Source: Metabacillus sp. KUDC1714 (GTDB lineage: Bacteria; Bacillota; Bacilli; Bacillales; Bacillaceae). From it: 64,000 nt of DNA. Below are positions 7,763 through 15,109 of the stretch, piece by piece; the first letter of the stretch is position 1, and the number at the start of each line of letters is the position of its first letter. The notes under the pieces are model-generated. The model ran no database searches and was not told where the DNA came from. It was given only the letters and a program-made list of their open reading frames with translations. The translations under genes and the position numbers were made by a program. The stretch lies in contig NZ_CP055263.1 of NCBI RefSeq assembly GCF_014217835.1, positions 3,103,501 through 3,167,500 of the forward strand. Reading direction: 5' to 3'.

Positions 7763-9949
7763 ATGGCTATAACTTTTAACAACGATACTAAAACGTTTCA
7801 TTTAAAAGCGAAAAATACAAGCTATGTTATGCAAATAATTAATGACGGCTATTTAGCTCATCTGTATTGGGGAAAGAAAATTAACGAATATAATTATTCG
7901 AATGGAGTACGATATTGGGACCGAGGATTCTCTCCTAACCCAGTATCGAGTGATCGCACATTTTCACTTGATACATTACCACAAGAATACCCGCAATTCG
8001 GAAATACAGACTTTCGAACACCAGCCTATCAAATACAATTAGAAAATGGCAGCACAATCACCGATCTACGCTATCAATCTCATACGATTGTAAAAGGTAA
8101 GCCATCACTTGATGGTCTTCCTGCTACGTATGTCGAGTCTGAATCAGAAGCTGAAACATTAGAAATCATCCTATTTGATAAAGCAATTGGGTTAAAAGTA
8201 AAGTTGCTTTACACAGCTTACAATGATCTAGATGTCATAACCCGTTCAGTTCAATTAATAAATGAAGGCAATACTAACTTGAAATTATTAAAAGCTGCTA
8301 GTGTGAATGTCGATTTTCGAGAGCATAAGTTTGAGATGATTACCCTTTACGGTGCTCATGAAAGAGAACGTTTTGTGAACCGTACGGGTTTACGATATGG
8401 GATTCAATCAATTGATAGCGGACGTGGAACGAGTAGTCATCAACAAAACCCGTTTGTCGCGTTAGTAAAAGAAGATACACGGGAAGATCACGGTGATGCT
8501 TATGGGGTCAATCTTGTTTACAGCGGCAATTTCCAAGCGTCTGTAGAGGTAGATCAATTTGATTGTACACGTCTAACAATGGGTGTGAATCCATTTGATT
8601 TTACTTGGTTGCTAGAAGCAGGTGAGGCATTCCAAACTCCTGAAGCTATCATGGTTTATTCATCTCAAGGTTTAGGACATATGTCTAGAACCTTCCATAA
8701 GCTTTACCGGACACGTCTTTGCCGAGGTGAGTTTAGAGACCAGACTCGTCCAATCTTAATCAATAACTGGGAAGCAACATACTTTAATTTTGATGAAGAG
8801 AAAATCACTGAAATTGCTAGAAAAGGGAAGGATCTCGGAATTGAGTTATTTGTATTAGATGATGGTTGGTTTGGTAAACGTGATGATGATAACACATCTC
8901 TTGGAGACTGGTTTGTGGATCAAAATAAACTCCCGAATGGCCTTGAGTCGTTAGTAGAAAATGTCCGCAACATGGATATGCAATTTGGACTTTGGTTTGA
9001 ACCGGAAATGGTTTCGGAAAACAGTGATTTATTTAGGGAACATCCTGATTGGTGCATTCATGTTCCAGACCGACTTAAGTCAAAAGGAAGAAATCAATTA
9101 ATTTTAGATTACTCTAGAAAAGAAGTATGTGACGAAATTATCGACCGAGTGTCAGCGATTCTTGCAAGTGCACCAATTACGTATGTGAAGTGGGATATGA
9201 ACCGCCATATGACTGAAGCTGGTTCAGCCGCTCTACCAGCAGAGCGCCAAAGAGAAGTCGCTCACAGATATGTACTCGGGGTATACCGAGTTATGGAGGA
9301 GATTACGTCGAGGTTTCCTCACATTCTATTTGAAAGCTGCTCGGGTGGCGGTGGCCGCTTTGATCCAGGAATGCTTTACTATATGCCTCAGACATGGACG
9401 AGTGATAATACGGACGCGATTTCTCGCTTGAAAATTCAATATGGAACAAGTCTAGTTTATCCAATCAGTTCAATGGGGGCTCATGTATCAGATGTACCGA
9501 ATCACCAAGTAAACCGAGTCACATCTGTTGAAATCCGCGGGCATGTTGCAATGTCTGGCAACCTTGGGTATGAACTTGACTTAACAAAAATGACAGAAGA
9601 GGATCAACGAGAAGTTATCAATCAAGTCAATTACTACAAAGAAATCAGACCTCTTATTCAATTTGGGGACTTTTACCGACTGCTCAGTCCGTTTGAAGGA
9701 AATGAGACAGCATGGATGTTTGTATCTGAGGACAAATCTGAAGCTGTTTTTGCTCACTTTAAGGTATTAGATGAGGGGAATTCTCCTTTCCTATCAGCTA
9801 AGCTACAAGGGCTAGATCCAGATAAAAAATATACAATTGCTGAACTTGACGAATCATATTACGGGGATGAACTAATGAATGTCGGCATAAATATTCCGAA
9901 AGTCAGAGGAGATTTTACGAGTGTTATGTGGAGATTGAAAGCTGAGTGA
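7763..9949 (+). CDS. Alpha-galactosidase, GH36 family (AgaN/RafA type)
   Basis: 728 residues, the usual length for GH36 alpha-galactosidases. It removes terminal alpha-1,6-linked galactose from raffinose-type sugars and melibiose. The catalytic nucleophile is Asp478 in YVKWDMNR and the acid/base is Asp548 in TWTSDNTDA; between them lies the substrate loop FESCSGGGGRFD. FVLDDGWFGKR marks the start of the TIM barrel. There is no signal peptide, so it acts in the cytoplasm on imported oligosaccharides. The ATG has AAAGGAG 8 bp upstream. Position after the importer genes makes it the hydrolase of the same operon. Confidence 0.92.
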   Translation: MAITFNNDTKTFHLKAKNTSYVMQIINDGYLAHLYWGKKINEYNYSNGVRYWDRGFSPNPVSSDRTFSLDTLPQEYPQFGNTDFRTPAYQIQLENGSTITDLRYQSHTIVKGKPSLDGLPATYVESESEAETLEIILFDKAIGLKVKLLYTAYNDLDVITRSVQLINEGNTNLKLLKAASVNVDFREHKFEMITLYGAHERERFVNRTGLRYGIQSIDSGRGTSSHQQNPFVALVKEDTREDHGDAYGVNLVYSGNFQASVEVDQFDCTRLTMGVNPFDFTWLLEAGEAFQTPEAIMVYSSQGLGHMSRTFHKLYRTRLCRGEFRDQTRPILINNWEATYFNFDEEKITEIARKGKDLGIELFVLDDGWFGKRDDDNTSLGDWFVDQNKLPNGLESLVENVRNMDMQFGLWFEPEMVSENSDLFREHPDWCIHVPDRLKSKGRNQLILDYSRKEVCDEIIDRVSAILASAPITYVKWDMNRHMTEAGSAALPAERQREVAHRYVLGVYRVMEEITSRFPHILFESCSGGGGRFDPGMLYYMPQTWTSDNTDAISRLKIQYGTSLVYPISSMGAHVSDVPNHQVNRVTSVEIRGHVAMSGNLGYELDLTKMTEEDQREVINQVNYYKEIRPLIQFGDFYRLLSPFEGNETAWMFVSEDKSEAVFAHFKVLDEGNSPFLSAKLQGLDPDKKYTIAELDESYYGDELMNVGINIPKVRGDFTSVMWRLKAE

Positions 9950-9996
9950 GATATACTAAGTGAGTAATATAGAATCACGAAGTAATGGGGTATCTA

Positions 9997-10950
9997 ATGT
10001 TAAAAAAGCTATCTTTTTCTCTATTAATTATATTCGCAGTGTCTATGTTCTTAATAGTATATATATCTAAAACATTATCAGCTGAAAAACCAAATGTAAC
10101 TGTTGTTTTAAAAGGTCTAAATTCTGAGTATTGGGAGCTAATGGCAGCCGGAGCAAGAAAAGGATTTGAGGATTTTGGTATAAATGGTAAAGTTATTGCT
10201 CCTTCTGATGGATCTACTGTTGAGGAGCATGATCGTTTTTTAGAACAAGTTCTTATGGAAAGTCCTGATAGCTTAATTATAGCTCCTATTTATCCGGATA
10301 ATATTAGTTCTACGTTAGAAGAATTTGTAGAACAGGATATTCCAGTTATCTTACTAGATACAGATGTTACTTGGGAGGATAAAACCGCTTATGTTGGCAC
10401 TGATAATGTTGAGTTAGGTAAAAGAGCGGGTGCGTTACTAGGTTCCCAACTACAGCCTGGAAATGAAGTTGCTATACTAGGAGTAGATACAAATAGTCCG
10501 GTAGCTTCTGACCGGATAAAAGGTGCTAAAATAAGTTTAAAGTCTGTAGGAATTGAAATTGTTGCAGAAGGAGTCGATGTTTTCTCTGAGCCTTTGCAAG
10601 TGAAAGAAGATTTGAAAACGATTTTAGACGAACACCCTAACCTTAAAGGAATTATCGCCACGAATGACGGACTAGCATTAATTGTTTTTCATGCTATTGA
10701 AGATCTGGGTTATAAAATGCCGGTCATTGGAGCGGATGGTATTAACAAAATGATTGAATTGATTGAAGAGGAAAAGCTGCCTGGGACAGTGGCACAAAAT
10801 CCTTATGATATGGGATATTTAAGTGTCGAAGCCGTTATGAAGGTATTAAATAGTGAGAATGTTGAAAGAAATATCGATAGTGGAATCGATATCATCATTA
10901 ATGGGAATGCAAAGCAACGGTTCGAATTTCAGGAGAGAGTGTTAAGGTAA
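9997..10950 (+). CDS. Orphan ribose-type sugar-binding protein (Peripla_BP_4)
   Basis: About 317 residues from the ATG at 9997, which I prefer over 9985 because GGGG lies 6 bp before it. An N-terminal hydrophobic segment ends near ISKTLSAEKP with no lipobox Cys, so it is either secreted or membrane-anchored. The rest is a type-1 periplasmic binding fold like RbsB (VVLKGLNSEYWELMAAGARKGFEDFG; ASDRIKGAKISL; IIATNDGLAL; VIGADG; GTVAQNPYDMGYLSV). It starts 47 bp after the alpha-galactosidase, so it probably ends the same operon. There is no RbsA/RbsC partner here. A sensing role, as in binding proteins that talk to histidine kinases, is possible but not shown. Confidence 0.75.
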   Translation: MLKKLSFSLLIIFAVSMFLIVYISKTLSAEKPNVTVVLKGLNSEYWELMAAGARKGFEDFGINGKVIAPSDGSTVEEHDRFLEQVLMESPDSLIIAPIYPDNISSTLEEFVEQDIPVILLDTDVTWEDKTAYVGTDNVELGKRAGALLGSQLQPGNEVAILGVDTNSPVASDRIKGAKISLKSVGIEIVAEGVDVFSEPLQVKEDLKTILDEHPNLKGIIATNDGLALIVFHAIEDLGYKMPVIGADGINKMIELIEEEKLPGTVAQNPYDMGYLSVEAVMKVLNSENVERNIDSGIDIIINGNAKQRFEFQERVLR

Positions 10951-11096
10951 TGGTAATCGGCTAATTCTAATCACTAGTCGAAAACGTTGATTTACCAATA
11001 CTTCATTACCTCCATTCTTTGTTCAGTTAACTTTTATTTTTTCCCCCTTTTATTTATGAGGGCAGTGAAAAACTGATGTCTATGACAGATTTTTTT

Positions 11097-11147
11097 AAAA
11101 AAAGAAGATTTCCAGTACTAGTATTGATCTGGAAATCTTCTTTTTTT
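11097..11147. terminator. Bidirectional terminator
   Basis: A 19-bp perfect stem (11097-11115 with 11129-11147), rich in A on the left and T on the right, lies between two convergent genes. It ends the alpha-galactoside operon on the plus strand and the MFS gene on the minus strand. Confidence 0.9.
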
Positions 11148-11227
11148 GTTGGCTAATGTTGTTCTGTCGTGTATTTTACCCCATCAATCAGTCAATGCAA
11201 TCTATAAAAATCTGAATTTAATAAACT

Positions 11228-12541
11228 TTAAACCAGCACTTTACTTTGAGCCTTACGTGACCAAGTAATGACAGGAATAAGCAACAATGAAAGGATAGCT
11301 CCAGAAAGTGATAATGCTGCATAACTTGAATGAGCGACGACAATTCCTGATAACACACCGCCAGAGGCACCTGATAATGCAAGTAAGACATCAACCGATC
11401 CTTGAGTTTTTGCACGAATGGATGGATGTGTTGCATCAATAATGAGTGCCGTTCCACTAATTAAGCCAAAGTTCCAACCAACACCTAACAATACAAGCGC
11501 ACAGATAAGCAATATCATTGAGTCTGCCGGAGCAAAAGCCGCTAGAAGACCAGAAGCGAGAAGTGTGGCACCAGCAGCAATAGCCATCGTAGTACGGCCG
11601 ACTTTATCTACCAGCAGGCCTGTAACAACTGAAGGGAAATACATGGCGCCTATGTGAAAACCTATGACCAGCCCGACTTCCCTCAAACCATGGCCATGGT
11701 GTCCCATATGGATTGGTGTCATGGTCATAATGGCTGCCATGACAAATTGAGTCAAAACCATAACGGTAGCACCAACGACAATTCCCCTTTTGTTTAATGT
11801 AGAGCTTTCCAAAGTTGATTCTTCTAAGACTTTACCGTCTTCCGCCTGGGCACTTGCTACGGCTGTAGATACGATCAATGGGTCTGGACGAAGAAAAATT
11901 AGAAGAACCAATCCGGCAAGAATAAACGCAGCAGCCCCTAAGATAAAGGGACCAGCCAGAGTGGGAATACCAATAGAATCTGCAAATTCTCCCATCACAT
12001 TGACCAAGTTAGGACCCGCAACAGCACCAAAGGTAGTCGAAACCATGGCCATGCTGACAGCAGTTGCCCGCTGTTTAGCTGTCGCCAGATCTGTACCCGC
12101 GTAACGTGCTTGCAGATTTGAGGCTGTACCAGCTCCATAGATAAGTAGGGAAGCGAATAAAAGGAAGACACTGTTAAGTAAGGCAGCGATTATTACACCG
12201 ATCGCACCCAATCCGCCAGTAAGAAAACCGGTTGCAAGTCCTGCTCTGCGGCCGAAACGCTGTGAAAGCCGGCCTACAAGAAGTGCGGCCCCTGCAGAAC
12301 CTAAAGTGAGTAAGGCAACTGGAATCCCTGCAGCACTTTCTGTCCCCAGCATATCTTGAGCTAGAAGTGCGCCTACCGTTATACCGGCTGCTAGTCCTGC
12401 CCCTCCAAAGATTTGTGAAAGGATCACTATTCTTAATGTTTTTTTATAAAGCTGTTTTTGCTTTTCTGGTGAATCAATATATTCTTGAAGCCAAGCAGGA
12501 TTCTGTTTTGGCTTGCTTTTAACTACTTTTTCAGTGGTCAT
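11228..12541 (-). CDS. MFS transporter
   Basis: 437 residues with about twelve hydrophobic segments after a 40-residue hydrophilic N-terminus. The MFS signature between helices 2 and 3 reads GRLSQRFGRRAGLATG, and the equivalent loop in the second half is GLLVDKVGRTTMAIAAG. GAGGAGG lies just upstream of the ATG at 12541. The family exports drugs or moves small metabolites; the substrate cannot be told from sequence. A His-rich loop (HMGHHGHG) near the centre is unusual and could hint at metal binding. It stands alone and faces away from its neighbours. Confidence 0.8.
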   Translation of the reverse strand: MTTEKVVKSKPKQNPAWLQEYIDSPEKQKQLYKKTLRIVILSQIFGGAGLAAGITVGALLAQDMLGTESAAGIPVALLTLGSAGAALLVGRLSQRFGRRAGLATGFLTGGLGAIGVIIAALLNSVFLLFASLLIYGAGTASNLQARYAGTDLATAKQRATAVSMAMVSTTFGAVAGPNLVNVMGEFADSIGIPTLAGPFILGAAAFILAGLVLLIFLRPDPLIVSTAVASAQAEDGKVLEESTLESSTLNKRGIVVGATVMVLTQFVMAAIMTMTPIHMGHHGHGLREVGLVIGFHIGAMYFPSVVTGLLVDKVGRTTMAIAAGATLLASGLLAAFAPADSMILLICALVLLGVGWNFGLISGTALIIDATHPSIRAKTQGSVDVLLALSGASGGVLSGIVVAHSSYAALSLSGAILSLLLIPVITWSRKAQSKVLV

Positions 12542-12640
12542 AAGCCGTACCTCCTCAAAAAATCAATTTTAGATTTTTATGCCTTCTCTATCTATCTCTT
12601 TTAGAATATTATCGTTTCTCATAACTATTGACTAATCATT

Positions 12641-12678
12641 AAGAAGCTCATGATTATCAACACAATCATGAGCCTCTT
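12641..12678. other. Strong hairpin upstream of the MFS gene
   Basis: AGCTCATGATT-type arms (12641-12655 and 12664-12678) pair over 15 bp with one mismatch. No T run follows. Its role is unknown; it could be a transcript-processing site or part of a degraded repeat. Confidence 0.4.
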
Positions 12679-12745
12679 GTCATTTCTAATGATTACTACA
12701 CACGATAAGATTTAAATTCTTAATAGACAATTAACATTTTGTCTT

Positions 12746-12976
12746 TTTAAAAGGCTGTTTTCGCAAACTTTGTTGCTTTTAAAATAGTATTGGGTTGGTT
12801 GATTGGCGCTCCAGGATGCTCGCTTTCCGTGGGGCGGGCGATGAGCCTCCTCAGCGCGAAGCGCCTGCGGGGTCTCATCTGTCCCGCTACTCCCACAGGA
12901 GTCTCGCATATCCGTTCCAATCACCCTAATCTGTTTTGTTCAAAAACAACAATCTTTTAGAAAAGAGCCTTTTAAA
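12746..12976. mobile_element. MITE copy 1: 219-bp element with 6-bp target duplication
   Basis: The element spans 12752-12970 and is flanked by TTTAAA on both sides (12746-12751 and 12971-12976). Its ends are imperfect inverted repeats, AGGCTGTTTTC... against AGGCTCTTTTC..., matching 23 of 29 bases. The centre is GC-rich and palindromic, unlike the host DNA. It codes for nothing. It differs from copy 2 by one base (G12792 against A34892). Its right end lies 9 bp after the stop codon of the metallo-hydrolase gene. Confidence 0.85.
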
Positions 12977-12979
12977 AAA

Positions 12980-13747
12980 TTAAAATGTGTATGATTGCCC
13001 GTCTTCTGGCACTAACACATGTGAAGAGATTCCTTTTTCCTCAATGAAGCTTTTTAATTCTTCTCGGGATAATGTCCAATGGTTAACAGCTTCCATATGG
13101 ACAGAAATGATTTTTGCGTAAGGAGCAGCCTTATGCACTTCATAGATGTCATCTTTCCCCATTACTAAAGAACCGCCTTGAAGGAATTGATTATCTCCGC
13201 CATTTACAACAATGATATCTGGCTTATGTGAATTGATCTCTTCTTGGATTCCATCATACCATACCGTATCTCCAGCCACATATAACGTTTTTTCACTTGT
13301 GTGTTTGAAGACAACGCCACACACTAAACCAGCAAATTTTAAAATTTCTCCTCTTCCGTGTTCACCTTTCGTTTTTACTAATTGGATACCTTCAAAGACT
13401 GTATCTTCTTGTAGAACCACTACATTTTGAAAACCAGCGTTTCTTACTTCTTTCGCATCTTCTTCATTTTGGACAAATATTTTGATCTCTTTTGGCAATA
13501 CCTCTTTGGCCGTATCATCCCAATGGTCTAAATGTAAATGAGTTAAAATTACTGCATCAACATTATTAATAATAGTATCAATTGATGTTGGTAAGCTAAC
13601 TAAAGGATTATTTTGATCTTGTCTTAAAGAATTTGGGAAAGGTGGATAAGTCCCCTTCTCTGCTAAAAATGGATCAATTAAAAACTTCTTACCTGTATAT
13701 TCGACAACAATTGTTGCATTTCGAATTTGTTGTATATTCATATTCAT
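12980..13747 (-). CDS. MBL-fold metallo-hydrolase (UlaG-like)
   Basis: About 255 residues from the ATG at 13747, chosen because AAGGAG ends 3 bp upstream (an ATG two codons later is equally good); the longer frame to 13804 has no ribosome binding site. The metallo-beta-lactamase motif is THLHLDHWD (His70, His72, Asp74, His75), followed by AGDTVWYDG and a late SVHMEAVNHW. Such proteins hydrolyse esters, lactones or phosphodiesters with two metal ions in the cytoplasm; the substrate is not predictable. It is divergent from an Lrp-type regulator 124 bp away, which may control it. Confidence 0.8.
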   Translation of the reverse strand: MNMNIQQIRNATIVVEYTGKKFLIDPFLAEKGTYPPFPNSLRQDQNNPLVSLPTSIDTIINNVDAVILTHLHLDHWDDTAKEVLPKEIKIFVQNEEDAKEVRNAGFQNVVVLQEDTVFEGIQLVKTKGEHGRGEILKFAGLVCGVVFKHTSEKTLYVAGDTVWYDGIQEEINSHKPDIIVVNGGDNQFLQGGSLVMGKDDIYEVHKAAPYAKIISVHMEAVNHWTLSREELKSFIEEKGISSHVLVPEDGQSYTF

Positions 13748-13870
13748 TAACTCCTTTTCTTTTAAATTTCCTTTGAACAATGTATATTCTATACTGTGAC
13801 TCATTGAAGATACATAGATTAAATAAAGTGTTTTGGCCGTTTGACTTTATTAATGAAAGGAGATAAATAA

Positions 13871-14281
13871 ATGTTAGATAACACGGATATGCAAATCTTA
13901 GATGAACTATCCAAGAACAGTCGGATAACAATGAAAGAATTGGGCGAGAAAGTCCATTTGACTGGACCGGCTACTTCAGCTAGAGTGGTGAAATTAGAGG
14001 ATAGTGGAATTATTGAGGGTTATACAATTAAAGTCAACCAAGTCAAATTAGGTTATTTTATACATTCTTTTATTAATATATTTACAAAAAGCGCCCATCA
14101 TCAACCTTATCTGTCGTTCATAAAAACACAAGAACAATACATCATAAATAACTATAAAATCAGTGGGGATGGTTGTTATCTTCTTGAGTGCAAATTTCCA
14201 TCTAATGAAATATTGGATCAGTTTTTGGAAGGGTTAAATGAGCATGTAAATTATAAATTAACGATTGTAATTAACAAATAG
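13871..14281 (+). CDS. Lrp/AsnC family transcriptional regulator
   Basis: 136 residues. The N-terminal winged helix reads LDNTDMQILDELSKNSRITM, then KELGEKVHLTGPATSARVVKLEDSGII; the C-terminal half is a degenerate RAM/effector domain (ISGDGCYLLECKFPSNEILDQFL). AAAGGAG lies 8 bp before the ATG. It is slightly shorter than the usual 150 residues. It is divergent from the metallo-hydrolase gene, which it may regulate. Confidence 0.85.
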   Translation: MLDNTDMQILDELSKNSRITMKELGEKVHLTGPATSARVVKLEDSGIIEGYTIKVNQVKLGYFIHSFINIFTKSAHHQPYLSFIKTQEQYIINNYKISGDGCYLLECKFPSNEILDQFLEGLNEHVNYKLTIVINK

Positions 14282-14548
14282 TATATCAATAGAGATTGAA
14301 AATCCTTGGTATTATTGGGTTAAGGCGTCTTTTTAATAAAAACATAATTCACTATAAGGAAAATTATCCGAACTATCTAGATCGTTCAATACGTTTAGCC
14401 AATCCTGTTGCTTTAATTGTCAGGAATAAAGTTTTACAAGGTGAAAGGGTTTATGGCAGTTCTAAAGTTGATTTAAGGACTGAAAACATGCTGCTTTTAA
14501 TCAACGTATCGCGGGCCAGTTGGGCAGGGATTATCAATTGGTCGTGTA

Positions 14549-14640
14549 ATAGAATAAAAAATATGATATTGAGATACCAATTGATTTATTGTCGATGGTA
14601 TCTTTTTTGTTTTTATATAAATGCGGTTTCTGAGGCTGCA
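14549..14640. repeat. Fossil repeat with terminator, copy 1 (partner at 32226)
   Basis: This stretch resembles 32226-32335. Both contain GGTCGTGTAA, then GAATAAAA, a GATACCA...TGGTATC terminator stem, and on the minus strand the end of a reading frame reading ...AASETAFI-stop here and ...LAAETANI-stop there. A short plus-strand frame before it ends GQLGRDYQLVV-stop. I read it as the remains of two convergent genes around a shared terminator. The gene identity is unknown to me. Confidence 0.35.
14572..14608 (+). terminator. Rho-independent terminator
   Basis: AGATACCA (14572-14579) pairs with TGGTATCT (14596-14603), followed by TTTTT. The next intact upstream gene is the Lrp regulator 290 bp earlier, which it may serve now that the intervening gene has decayed. 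Confidence 0.6.
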
Positions 14641-14800
14641 AATCTTGATAAAGCTATAAGTTTATTGCGTTGTGTTGCGGTGTTCCATGAACCAGTCCAA
14701 TCCTCAGCTAGAATATTATAATCCTTCCATATCAAACGGAGGAGCGTACCTGTATTCGAATACAGTTCTAACTAATCCCAGGCGAACTTCTCAAAAGGTA

Positions 14801-14900
14801 CTAAGTTTCTTCATAATAAATACCTTGTTCAAGGTCATAGATCAATTTTGCAGTTGCTTTTTGAGCTTCCTTTTTTGCCACTCCTTTTCTGTTTTGGGAT
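14801..14900 (-). pseudogene. Phage-type tyrosine recombinase (integrase) N-terminal remnant
   Basis: On the minus strand the frame reads VAKKEAQKATAKLIYDLEQG and then IYYEET-stop, which resembles the arm-binding N-terminal domain of phage integrases (TKKEAQKALAKLLYELEQGT in typical members). The rest of the gene is absent. This suggests a lost prophage or integrative element. The remaining sequence up to 15110 holds no other gene I can support. Confidence 0.4.
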
Positions 14901-15109
14901 CTCTACAAAAAGCTACAATATTCGTAAAAACTCTCTACCCTGCTACAAAAAATTTACATAACTTTAACAGTTTCCCTATATTCAAATAACATACACTCCT
15001 TATACTTAAATTTCGTCTAAGAGATTGAATAAAATATTAAAGGAGAAATAAAGTATTTTAAAATTAATCATTTAAAAATTTGCAGCAGAAAAGGAGAAAC
15101 ACAAAAGGT

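Noticed and set aside
11418..12104. Plus-strand frames across the MFS gene
   Set aside because: Antisense shadows without ribosome binding sites; the minus-strand frame has transporter motifs throughout.
12712..12924. 70-residue frame inside the MITE region, and its partner at 34827-35060
   Set aside because: The frame runs through the GC-rich core of a non-coding element and the two copies are open on opposite strands; neither has a start signal.
14296..14721. 141-residue plus-strand open frame after the Lrp regulator
   Set aside because: No ribosome binding site, odd composition with a mid-frame terminator (14572-14608) and the minus strand carries better protein-like sequence. It is decayed DNA, not a gene.
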